Part shown: positions 10,831-19,478 of the stretch, piece by piece
Layout of the letters: each line of letters starts with the position of its first letter
Numbering within the stretch: the first letter of the stretch is position 1
From: Chara braunii
Taxonomy: Eukaryota; Streptophyta; Charophyceae; Charales; Characeae
Length of the DNA stretch: 25,474 nucleotides
Assembly (NCBI GenBank): GCA_003427395.1
Contig: BFEA01000043.1
Location: forward strand, 4,343,413 to 4,368,886
Reading direction: 5' to 3'
The notes under the pieces: model-generated
The model's input: only the letters and a program-made list of their open reading frames with translations
What the model was told of the DNA's origin: nothing
The model's database searches: none
Made by a program: the position numbers and the translations under genes

Positions 10831-13409
10831 GGTTCTCAATGTCAGAAGAGGAGGGAAGTGAGCCACAGGGTTTTTACTTTGTTCCACTGCAGAAAAGGTA
10901 CCCCAATGGTAATCGAGATTGCCGGAGCACTCCTGGGGGGTACTGGAAGAAGACAGGAGAGGATCATCCTGTGATCGGGGGTGGAACAGAGAAGATATTG
11001 GTCTTCTATGCGGGGAAGAGAAAGGATGGGGTGAAGTCATCATGGGTAATGAAGGAATACCGGCTGAACCTTGGTCCAAACGAAGGGCGACCGGATGTCT
11101 TGTGGGTGGTCTGCAAGATTTACAAGCAGGAGAAGGAGAGAAGGGGGAGAGGTAGCAGCTCTGTTCCACAAACACCAATAAACACTGACAAAGGCCGTCT
11201 GCACGGGCTTGATGATCTTCCCGGCAGTCCGATGGATTCAACAATTTCAACTCCACTACGCGCAAATATGCTCGGGCAAAATGGTAGTGGTTCCTGTTTG
11301 GTGGACACTCCATCGCCAGGGGATGTCTCATACGTGAGAAAGCCCGGTACTGCTTCACGAGGAAGCAGCAGTCGCTTCCAGGCGTCATCCAAGAACCTTA
11401 GAGAGAAGCTAGACACTGCTGAAGTTATGGGAAATGCTGAAGCCGGTGACAATGCACAGAACACAGACCAAGGTATGGTAGTGTCTGATCATACAGAGCC
11501 ACAAGCATATTATTGGGGCGGTAGTGGAATTGTCTCGGACGTGAGGCTACTGCCAAGCCATCTTGAGGCGGTGTCTGGAAGTAGTGGATGTCAGGTGCTG
11601 CTCAATGTAGGTGAGTGCACTGGAGACCAGACCAGACTGGAACGGGATGGGTGTCAGCCGTCGGACGCATCTTTGCAGTCGTTTCCCGAGCGGCGGATGT
11701 CTGTTGTTGGGACGGCTGGGCAGCAAGGTGTCGCCAAAAGCACGCCGGACGCTGGTCAAGTGGTTGTCAAACAAGAACCAATGTTTGATGGACCTGTTCC
11801 TTTGTTGGAGTCGCAGGATATGAGCTCTCTGTTGAGCGGACTCGCACATGATACTCAGTCACAGGAGAACTTCGTGCAGAACCTCGTTGTGGCAAACCAG
11901 GTCCGGGATGTGGGGAAGGAGACCATGGAGGTAGGGCGAGAGATGGAACCTGGTGATGGAACGGATTGTGCTAACCTTGCAGGGCAATACTTTGACCAAA
12001 AATGTTCACAAGATGAGACAAGTCTTGAAAACCTGGCTTCGCCCGCTCCACTGGCTTCTACTGTCCAGCTCATTGGTGAAGGGGAAGATGTTCGAAAGTG
12101 GAGCGGCTGCAAGTTTTCGAAAGGCGATGACCGGTTGACACTCACTCAGGAATTGAATGAGGAAGGCTACAAGAATGGGACTCATCTGATTGGATCCCCG
12201 GTTGGCACGCAAATTGCAGCGGTTGATGATTTGACTGGTGGCCCAAATCACAGAGGAAATGTACAATGCACATCAAGGATTCCTGGACAGAGTCGAGTGG
12301 TCGGAGGAGGACCTGTCACATTCTCCTCCTCTCTACTGTTCCAAAAGCAACCAAAGCGCAGCTTGTTCCATGCCGCAGGAATTGGCAATGGTGAGGGTGA
12401 GGAGGAGATCGGGTTTGGAAATCAATCGTATGAGCTTTCTGCTGTCGTCCAAGGATACACTCGTTTAGGATGTGGCTATCCTCAGTTCATCACTTCGCAG
12501 TCATCTCCTCAGATGGGGGACGTCTCCAGGACACCATGTGAGCCGCATGGAATGGAGATTTTGTTGGCGTCCGACAAAAGCAACTCTCAGACCACAATTA
12601 GTTATGACATTCTCCACCCTTCAATAGTGGGGTCATCTCTGAGGCCGCACAGCGGTAATACTCCGATCCGATCTCAACGAATGAACACTTTTGAGTCGGG
12701 GTCGAGATTGGGGATCAACTCTCTGGATTGCGGAAGCGATGGCATAACAGATGTTGGAGACGGTGGGGGTATTGCGGAGCTGGTGAGTGGAGTGAAGAGG
12801 TCTAGTCCTGGCCAACCTGCTTCGGTGGACGGCTCGTTTTCTAAGTTAGCCCGGCGAGGAAGTGGAAAGGATTCTTCAAGTCCGAACTCTGAAGCTCAGT
12901 CCCACGGTTATGGGTCTCCGCGGGATGTAGAACATTCCGTGATTGAGAAGGGCAGCTTCTTTGATGGGGGAAGGAGGAAGCTGAAAAGGTTGGCGCCAAT
13001 TCCTGGAAGAGATGAACCACTCCAACCCATCACAAGGATTTCTGCGCACACTTTGGAAGGACACCAGGATCTCGGGCAGACATGTCCTCCCTCGCTGCTG
13101 GAAGTATCTCATAGTTCGGTGATGGTAGGAAGAGGTGAGCGAACTCCTCCAGTACTACCAGTGCCGAGCAGGCGCTCAGGCACACATTATGGTGACGATT
13201 GTCTGCCACTTGTTTGTGGCATGGAAGACAAGGAAGAAAGGACAGGTGGGAGCACTGGCTTGGGGCACTTTGAGGACGTCTGGAGCAGCCGGGCTGTAAA
13301 ATACCTCTTAGGGGGGGATGAGACCATCACAGGTCCACCTACCCCCTCATCACAGGATCAGTCACTGGACAGATATTTTGCAGAGGTACGTGTGTCTGAA
13401 GATATTTAA
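10831..13409 (+). CDS. NAC transcription factor, large 3' exon (subdomains C-E plus long C-terminal region)
   Basis: The protein is a plant-type NAC transcription factor, expected to act in the nucleus. Counting from the first internal ATG (10839), residues 12-46 match NAC subdomain C (GFYF.P, KRYPNGN, GGYWKKTGED, the DNA-contacting WKxTGxD strand). Residues 52-76 match subdomain D (KILVFYAGKRKDGVKSSWV, MKEYRL) and 86-97 match E (LWVVCKIYKQ). Subdomains A and B, needed for dimerisation and the fold, are absent. The exon is preceded by a pyrimidine-rich tract ending TTTTCTCAG at 10830, a good splice acceptor, and the frame is open through it, so the ATG at 10839 is probably internal. The remaining 750 or so residues are low-complexity, acidic and serine/glycine rich, and include a sumoylation-type V-K-Q-E near residue 311. 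The frame ends with TAA at 13407-13409. A possible splice donor, GAG|GTACGT near 13386, could lead to another exon instead. Confidence 0.85.
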
Positions 13410-13810
13410 CTCGGCCTACCATTCCATAGCCTCTGTACGCAGTCTATGTCATTCTCTTGCAATTGCTGGAAACCTTGCTCATCGCTCTATTGCTTTTGCT
13501 TACTGTCTTCATTTTCCAGTGCCAGTCGAAATGGGCGATGTTTATTGGGTGCTGGCTAATTGAACAGAGTCATTATTCAACGTTTACCTGCTATCGCTTC
13601 CATGAGTGTATCTTCGTGAGATATCTAGGGAGGTTGTTGGCATGCCATATGATTATACTTTTTTTTGAGTTTTTTCCTGAGTGGGGATCCGGGCCACCCG
13701 GGTGACCGGCAGGGGCCCGGGGAAGGTCCCAGGCGGCAGGGCGGGCAGAGCACCCGGTTGGGGGACGGCCCCCCCCAGCGCACTCACCTGTCGGGGGATT
13801 TCGGACCCCC

Positions 13811-13860
<50 letters not shown>

Positions 13861-13880
13861 NNNNNNNNNNNNNNNNNNNN

Positions 13881-13943
<63 letters not shown>

Positions 13944-14574
13944 TGTTTGAATCATACTTGCGGCGCATCTCATGCAGGGGGGTGCCGCACGCACAAGCAC
14001 GCACGCACGAGTGATGCGATGCATTAAAAAAGTAGAAAAATAAAAACGTCCTAGTTGTGTCCAGCCTCTACATCATATTAGCTAGGACCCGACGTCATGC
14101 AGATATACACTTCAAACTTGTACTCTGTGAGGGTGGGGGATCTCGGTTATTGGTCACTATTTCTCTGTTTTTCTCGCTTTTCTTTTATTTTCTCGTTTTT
14201 CTTTTCTTAGGAATATGTGCAGTGACCCTAAGGGCCTCTACCCATCAAATGCACAAAAGACAAAACATATGGTGGGCCTGGTGGCGTATTATTCCACGTT
14301 CTGCAGAAGATTCATTCTAATTTTGCACATTTCGTGAGTAGTGCAGCCAAGCCCTAAGAGTCATGTGCAGAGACCAACAGGGCCTAGCTACGTGAGCAAC
14401 CCATAACTGCTGAAACACAGACCTGAATTCGAATCTTGAGTATATATTCGGCCAGCTCGTCCTCTACTTCATATTCACTGCCTGCCTTGATTTTGGTGGG
14501 GGGGTCTGCGCTACATGGCTGCGAGCACCCTTCAGATAGCCTGCATGGGCCGTCTGAGCCGTGTTAAGGGGATC

Positions 14575-14577
<3 letters not shown>
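13410..14577. other. Downstream of the NAC exon: no gene recognised
   Basis: The segment 13655-13815 is a GC-rich block (CCCGGG, GGGGCCCGGGG runs) directly after a T-rich stretch. Similar T-rich then CCGGG-rich junctions recur near 17160-17300 and 17570-17640, which suggests a dispersed repeat family. The remainder to 14577 is unremarkable. Confidence 0.4.
13813..13940. repeat. (TG)n - 20 N gap - (AG)n microsatellite
   Basis: A run of TG (13813-13860), twenty N bases (13861-13880) and a run of AG (13881-13940). The gap marks an assembly break inside a dinucleotide tract, so the true length is unknown. Confidence 0.97.

Positions 14578-14647
<70 letters not shown>
14578..14647. repeat. (CT)n microsatellite
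   Basis: An uninterrupted run of CT dinucleotides of about 70 bases. It directly precedes the RT-like coding fragment. Confidence 0.97.
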
Positions 14648-14648
<1 letters not shown>

Positions 14649-14915
14649 ACATTGAGTCACTTCAGGAGTGCTGGCTCCAAGAAGACAAAAGTGCTGACGA
14701 TAATTGGCACGTTTCACAGAATGGTAGCCAACACGTATGATGCCGCAGATCTAACCGCGGTAATAAAGCTGTTTTGTAGGGAACTCAGACTAATGAACTA
14801 CCCATGGAGAATCACCCGCACGGCGATTTGGGCTTTCATCAACTGCAAGGACACAAAAGTACGGAATATATTCCGTAAGTATCTGGAAGCAGAAGAAGCA
14901 CCAAACAGGAACTGA
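14647..14915 (+). pseudogene. Possible reverse transcriptase C-terminal fragment
   Basis: An open frame of about 87 codons with no ATG at its start; it opens out of the CT repeat. It encodes KKTKVLTIIGTFHRMV, then about 20 residues, then ELRLMNYPWRITRTAIWAF. The arrangement (K..., then h-h-..FHR-h, a gap, then E-L-...-YP...I) resembles the segment after the catalytic palm in Penelope-like and some other eukaryotic reverse transcriptases, where R-A.. and NGYP motifs occur. The catalytic palm itself is not present; it would lie upstream of the CT tract. A GTAAGT at 14873-14878 could be a splice donor. The family assignment is from memory of motif patterns only. Confidence 0.35.
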
Positions 14916-14937
14916 TATATAAATCCAAAGAGAAAAG

Positions 14938-15002
14938 GTAAATAAAATAAAATAAAATAAAATAAAATAAAATAAAATAAAATAAAATAAAATAAAATAA
15001 AA
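14938..15002. repeat. (AAAAT)n microsatellite
   Basis: About twelve AAAAT/AAATA units. They lie about 20 bases after the stop codon of the RT-like fragment and could be an expanded A-rich tail or an intronic repeat. Confidence 0.95.
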
Positions 15003-15670
15003 AGTAGAAAACGCGCAAGCTACAAGAACACCTAAAAATTACACTAACGAACGGAAAATCTACAGATATAATGATGCAAGAACGGCCGTATGGATTTCCT
15101 AACATAAGCTTAGAAATGAATCGAATCAAAATCCACAAGATGTACACGGGAGAAACAAGCGACAAGACGATGAAAGTACTCACCTGAGAAGATAATGACG
15201 AAACCCACGGCCGCACGTAAAACAAAAAACAAAAGCAACAAACAAAGCCAAGACGCGAGTCAGTAATCCACGACAGATATAAACGCAAAAAACTTCGACG
15301 GTAATATGGCCATAGGGATAGCCTCTGAATGTACGAGTACGGAATTCCAGAAAACAGACATTAGCACAAAAGCGGACATAGGGACGTAACGTTATATACA
15401 GCAAGTCGACGACAACGGGAAATCTACGATGAAATGTGCAGTACAGAGCAAGACTACGGGAGACACAGAGGAAACGATGCTGAGGATGCTGCAGGGCATG
15501 TGGACAAGTAGGTGGGAGGAGAAGGAGAATAGGGTATAAATTCAAAGACAGTGGCTGAAAAGATTACCTGAGCAGTGAGGTAGAAGGGTAATCGCGACAG
15601 TTGTCACATGCCATGGACAGGACGTGTATGCTGCGATAGTAAACCTCGCACGTGTTGTCTATTATTGCAA

Positions 15671-15672
<2 letters not shown>
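15003..15672. other. A-rich stretch between the RT-like and Josephin-RING segments
   Basis: No domain is identified with confidence. One short plus-strand open stretch, about 15010-15193, ends KIHKMYTGETSDKTMKVLT before a TGA. The YTGETS motif is faintly like the start of a GIY-YIG endonuclease, but it is too short to call. Confidence 0.3.

Positions 15673-15739
<67 letters not shown>
15673..15739. repeat. (CT)n microsatellite
   Basis: An uninterrupted CT run of about 66 bases. The serine-leucine repeats in frames crossing it are artefacts. Confidence 0.97.
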
Positions 15740-15741
<2 letters not shown>

Positions 15742-15901
15742 CTTGTATACACACACACCCCTTACAAAAAAAAAGAAAAAGAAAAAGCGCATGTGCGCCA
15801 CATCGCAAACACCCCCCCACCCAGACCAACTACCCCACCCGCCCCCCAAACCCGAAATTTTATTGCAGATTCGGGGTCCTCTCGCCGAGCGCAGAACGAC
15901 C

Positions 15902-16060
15902 CCGGTTTCAAAAAATACAGCCACAAATGTCTGCCTACAGGCTTATCAGCGTCAATGTTACACTGCATCTCAATTTGGTACGATTGCTTATCAGCTTGAC
16001 GCTGTTGAAAATCAGTTGCTATACATAATAGTCCACCTCCTGAAGGAAGGGAGTAACTAT
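15902..16060 (+). pseudogene. Josephin domain, N-terminal half, in a shifted frame
   Basis: Plus-strand frame with codons at 15902, 15905 and onward. It encodes NVCLQAYQRQCYTASQFG then TIAYQLDAVENQLL. The pattern (Cys, small/Leu/Asn-like residues, then Y/F-T/S, then h-x-x-IA-x-QLD) matches the start of Josephin deubiquitinases such as ataxin-3, where the catalytic Cys lies just upstream of this helix. The Cys codon at 15932-15934 is the nearest candidate. It sits about four residues closer to the helix than I would expect, so the true catalytic Cys may be lost or in a preceding exon. TCTGCCTACAG at 15930-15940 or TTTTATTGCAG ending about 15868 could act as splice acceptors. Similarity passes to the next frame near 16058-16063, too close for a normal intron. 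Confidence 0.6.
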
Positions 16061-16737
16061 ACTCTACCTCATCAGGAGGCTTTACTGTGAATGTCTTACA
16101 GTTAGCGTTCCACGGCCGCCACCTTCTTATGCATCATGCGACGCCAGGCGATGACCTCAATAACCATCCTCATATTTCTGCCTGTATTTTACACAGACCC
16201 GGGCATTATATGGCACTCGTTCGTGCAGCTGCCCAGTGGGAACTGTGGGACGGTGGGACGATGAGTCGGGCTATTTTCGATGTAAATGAATTTTTGCGTG
16301 CATTGTCGAATCATACTTTATTTTGGATTATTGACCGACTCTCGTGTGACACCTGTCGGGACAGAGACGCGGTGCGCCTTGGCTGTGGAATGCATCATCT
16401 ATGCCATAGCCATTATCAATCTATTGCGACTGCCGCCATCTGTACTGAAGGGTGTCCAACATTTCCTCACTGTACACATCCCTATCACCCAGATATACGT
16501 TGTCCCTTTTTCCCCCAAGGACGCTATCAGAACTGCATGATGCCGCACTGTGATGAACGTCCTGCTGTTCTTTTGACATGTGGACAACATGTCCTCTGTC
16601 AGGACTGTTTTGATGGGATGGTTCGTGCTAGCCGTCCTGCGGAATGGTGTGCTGGCGCAACTCTCCTTGGGTATCCTTGTGAACATCCACATCATCCTCA
16701 CCGTAGCTGTCCTATCTGCCGAGGTGGGAACAGTTAA
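16057..16737 (+). CDS. Josephin deubiquitinase C-terminal half fused to two tandem RING-like zinc fingers
   Basis: Probable ubiquitin-pathway protein. The frame is open from 16057, after a TAA at 16054-16056, and has no ATG near its start. Numbering from the GTG at 16087, the Josephin half runs to about residue 85. SGGFTVNVLQLAF matches the helix-entry motif, H40 (RPGHYMALVR) is the catalytic His, and D55 (QWELWDG) lies 15 residues later, the same spacing as His and Asn in ataxin-3, with QW conserved. Then come two fingers. Finger 1: C87-x2-C90-x9-C100-x2-H103-x2-C106-x2-H109, then C129-x-H131-P-x-H134-P-x3-C139-P. Finger 2: C150-x4-C155-x9-C165-x2-H168-x2-C171-x2-C174, then C198-x-H200-P-x-H203-P-x3-C208-P-I-C211. 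The matching spacings show an internal duplication. Finger 1 lacks the final Cys (CPFF). The stop TAA directly abuts an A-rich tail. Confidence 0.7.
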   Translation, partial: LYSTSSGGFTVNVLQLAFHGRHLLMHHATPGDDLNNHPHISACILHRPGHYMALVRAAAQWELWDGGTMSRAIFDVNEFLRALSNHTLFWIIDRLSCDTCRDRDAVRLGCGMHHLCHSHYQSIATAAICTEGCPTFPHCTHPYHPDIRCPFFPQGRYQNCMMPHCDERPAVLLTCGQHVLCQDCFDGMVRASRPAEWCAGATLLGYPCEHPHHPHRSCPICRGGNS

Positions 16738-16806
16738 AGAAGAAAAAAAAAGAAAAAAAAAAAAGAAAAAAAGAAAACAAGATAGAAAATAAGGAAAAAG
16801 AAAAAA
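16738..16806 (+). other. A-rich tail directly after the Josephin-RING stop codon
   Basis: About 70 bases of almost pure purine (A with scattered G) begin immediately after the TAA at 16735-16737. A coding region that runs into an A-rich tail with no 3' untranslated region is typical of the 3' end of a non-LTR type retroelement or of a processed insertion. No matching flanking duplication was found by eye. Confidence 0.55.
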
Positions 16807-16875
16807 TATGTTGATCTCTAGGAAGATTCTCACGCCCGGGCGGGGTCTGACGCCAGGGGTAACCGAGCGTGCAAA

Positions 16876-16925
16876 ATAAATAAATAAATAATTTATTTAT
16901 TTATTTTAATTATTTATTTATTTTG
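16876..16925. repeat. AT-rich palindrome (AAAT)n-(ATTT)n
   Basis: A run of AAAT units passes into ATTT units, giving a near-perfect self-complementary block of about 50 bases that can form a cruciform. A second ATTT block follows without a break. Confidence 0.85.
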
Positions 16926-17865
16926 GTTTTCTGCGCGCTCCCAGAGGACTCCAAATCCGGGCTCCTTTCGTTTTTTGCAAGTTGGCTGTCAAGGGGGGGG
17001 GAGGGGGGTATAATGTTTTTTTTAAGGGGCTAAAGGGGACTAAAGGGGGGTGCCTTTGTGTGATTCTGTTATTTTCTTTTTTATATCCGATTCTGTGAGG
17101 AATTATAATGTGACCCTCAGCCAAAAGTTGTTTGTATTTCAATCCTACACAAAATATTTTTTTTCCGGGATTTTTTGAGTTTTTGTTTTTGGCGCTGGGG
17201 CTGCCCGGAACCCTGCCCGGTGGTCATGCCCGGCCGGGCACCCGGGCGTGTACCCAGGCAGAAGTTGAGTGCCCGGGCGCCCGGGAAAACAGCCTAGGTT
17301 GATCTGTGGGATATGTTATTTGCTTTGTGACTATTGGATTATCTGTGGGAGGTTTCCTCGTCCTTTTCTTTACCTCTTTGCCTTTTGGCTGCGTGCAAGT
17401 GGGTCCTTGTGACACACGGGGATGGGGGCAGCCAGCGCTCAACCTGTCATCCACGTGGCTGGCCTTGTACGTAAGCGGTGATGAACAGGTGGGGCTTTCC
17501 TTCTTTTCCTTTCCTTCTTTTGCTTTTTTTCCTCTTCGCGCTCTGATTTAGTGTGACAATATATTTCTGGGCGTTTTTTTGGCCCGCCTGGTTTACCCGG
17601 GCGGCACCCCCGGGCCTCGCCAGGCCGGGCGGCGTCCTCACTCAGGTTTTTAAACTTTTTTGAAGTTTTTCACTAAATCAGACAGTGATTGAAGTCAACT
17701 CCTTGTAAAAAAGTGAAGAAAACAAAAAAAGAGTGCAGGTAACGGAGGCCTAAATTTTTACTTTTCAACTTTTCAGACAGTTTGTCATGCCATTTATGAC
17801 AAAACCCAGGGAGGAGGTAAAGAACAGGCGTGTCGACCTTTCCTGTAGTTATGAGCAAGGGAGGA
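16926..17865. other. T- and G-rich stretch without a gene
   Basis: It holds homopolymer runs and three blocks rich in CCCGGG-type sequence (about 17195-17300 and 17578-17640). No protein domain is visible on either strand. Confidence 0.5.
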
Positions 17866-18302
17866 TGTTACATGCTGATGCCACACGGGTCCCTTTCGGA
17901 CCCGACCACTAGACTAAGGGGTACTTAGGCCGGCCCAGCAAAAGGCCAGACCTTTCTCCCGGTAGGCCACATCGAGGCACCGGTTGGCCTCCGTGCAGCA
18001 GGCCAGGCACAGGCCCAAACGACATGACCGTTGGGCCTGGCAGCGCCCTTGAGGCTGCCGCCGCCGGCCTGGTCTGAACTGTCAAGTTGGACGCGTCAGA
18101 TCACGGCCTGATCTGAAGCATCGTCTATGTATGGCTTCAGACCCCACCATCTCACGATTGCTTGTGTGTTGAGTGATGTTTGGTGAGTTCAGTCTATGTG
18201 ACTCAGTCCATTTCTCAGACTTCCGCTGCATACATGTTCATCCTATATTGGTTGATCTTTGGTTCTGCCCATACTCGGTGAAGTATTCACTAGTATGCAA
18301 CA
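17866..18302 (+). mobile_element. Solo LTR (437 bp) with 5 bp target duplication
   Basis: It starts TGTTACATG and ends ATGCAACA, so it has TG...CA ends and a short imperfect terminal inverted repeat (TGTTAC/GCAACA). The five bases before it (GAGGA, 17861-17865) recur exactly after it (GAGGA, 18303-18307). No internal retrotransposon sequence adjoins it, which is the structure left by recombination between two LTRs. The purine-rich AGCAAGGGAGGA just before it also resembles a polypurine tract. The alternative is that this is the 3' LTR of a longer, unrecognised element; the matching GAGGA favours a solo LTR. It is not obviously related to the LTRs at 2384 and 6460. Confidence 0.82.
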
Positions 18303-18332
18303 GAGGATGTGGTCCGTAATATTGGTTAGTAT

Positions 18333-18339
<7 letters not shown>

Positions 18340-18394
<55 letters not shown>

Positions 18395-18451
18395 CGCGCC
18401 CCCGTCAGTGTTAGTGGTGCTGATAAGAGCAGACACCGCTAACGCCTGGGG
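18340..18451 (-). mobile_element. Short retroposon with poly(A) tail and 16 bp target duplications
   Basis: GGTTAGTATTGGCTCT occurs exactly at 18324-18339 and 18452-18467. Between the copies are 53 T bases and a 59 bp body. Read on the minus strand it is body then (A)53, the classic product of target-primed reverse transcription by LINE machinery. The body folds into one hairpin: GTTAG/CTAAC, GGTG/CACC and CTG/CAG pairs around a CTCTTAT loop. CTGCTCTTATCAG in the loop region differs by one base from a segment of U2 snRNA as I recall it, so the body may derive from a small structured RNA. It has no tRNA-like A and B boxes that I can see. Confidence 0.88.
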
Positions 18452-18481
18452 GGTTAGTATTGGCTCTACGGAGCAGTTGTT

Positions 18482-18547
18482 GGAGTTCACTGTGCGGGCA
18501 ATTGGAATTTACTGTGGAAGCGATTGCAATTTACTGTTCGAATGATT
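18482..18547. repeat. Three 22 bp degenerate tandem repeats
   Basis: Units at 18482-18503, 18504-18525 and 18526-18547 follow the pattern GSARTTYACTGT then a variable block then RATT. They are followed immediately by a poly(A) run. Confidence 0.85.
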
Positions 18548-18549
18548 GG

Positions 18550-18577
18550 AAAAAAAAAAAAAAAAAAAAAAAAAAAA
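18550..18577. repeat. Poly(A) run, 28 bases
   Basis: An uninterrupted A run. It could be the tail of another retroposed piece, but I find no flanking duplication. Confidence 0.9.
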
Positions 18578-19380
18578 GAAGAAGAGCCATTTTATTATTT
18601 AATCAGACTTGTCTCCTATTCATAGAGTTGAAACCATACTAACTAATTGCAAAAAGAAGACCGGAAAAAAAAAGAAGATAAAAACTATAAGACAGCAAGG
18701 CAAAAGTGCAGTTTCGTCAACTTTCATGCAAATTTTGCCAACGTTCCAATTTCAGAAATCTCTAAAATATTCAGAAACCTCAGCAGGGGAGTTTCCAATG
18801 CTCCAAATGAGAACAAAAAGAAGGGAAGTATTTGTACTGCAGTCTGATTTTGGTATGCCGTATAAATATGGGTGCAGTCTTTGTGAGACTAGTACCTGCT
18901 CTCAAGACTGTGTGGCCCCAAAAGGATGAAGTACCTCTGTGCGTGTTCCCCGTTTTTGGGGGAGGCAAGCGCGTTGGAATCACACCCAACGTTCAGAATA
19001 GGTAACTTTAGCAGTTCCCGAAATGGCGCAAAAAAGGCGACCCAATCTGCAAAGCGCCACTAAGGGTAATGACTGGCACAGTTTTAGACCCCTGCTAAAC
19101 TTGCACATTTGGAAGCTCACACCATGACACCGGCGCCGCTTTGTCTTTTCTTGCCTATTTTTTCAAACTAAAAGTGTGTCACAGCCACAGTTTCCCCTTC
19201 TTTTTTTATATGCAAGGTTGCGGGGGGTGTCGCGGAAAGTTTCAGGCAAGGCAGTCCGTCACGAGCCTGGACACACCGGGTTCAGCCTTCTGATGGCACC
19301 GTGACCTCACCCACTCACACAGAGGACTCTGTCAAGATCAGGACACTCAGCCTTACCACGCGCACACACACATGGGGGGT
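18578..19380. other. Stretch without a recognisable gene
   Basis: Short frames only, none resembling a known family. Confidence 0.5.
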
Positions 19381-19478
19381 ATTGAGTGCGAGTGTGGTGC
19401 ACCCCCGCTGCCGACGATCAGGGTGCGCTATCGAGTGCGAGGTTGGTGCACATCCGCTGCCGGCGATCAGGGTGCGCC
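19381..19478. repeat. 49 bp tandem duplication
   Basis: Units 19381-19429 and 19430-19478 share ATYGAGTGCGAG, GGTGCAC, CCGCTGCC and CGATCAGGGTGCGC with a few substitutions. Confidence 0.9.

Noticed and set aside
10672-11464. Minus-strand frames of 238 and 114 codons opposite the NAC exon
   Set aside because: The plus strand holds clear NAC motifs; the minus frames are shadows.
11547-12815. Several 60-100 codon frames within the NAC exon in other frames
   Set aside because: Shadows of the 850-codon frame.
13591-14027. Repeat-rich frames on both strands across the N gap
   Set aside because: Made of dinucleotide repeats and unknown bases.
14380-14450. TTCGAAT-like sequence resembling a tRNA T-loop
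   Set aside because: No acceptor or anticodon stems can be drawn around it.
16399-16833. 144-codon minus-strand frame opposite the RING fingers
   Set aside because: Its Phe-rich start is the complement of the A-rich tail and the rest is a shadow of the Cys/His pattern.
17853-17865. Polypurine tract implying a full LTR element upstream
   Set aside because: No coding or second LTR is seen upstream, and the exact GAGGA duplication fits a solo LTR better; kept only as an alternative.
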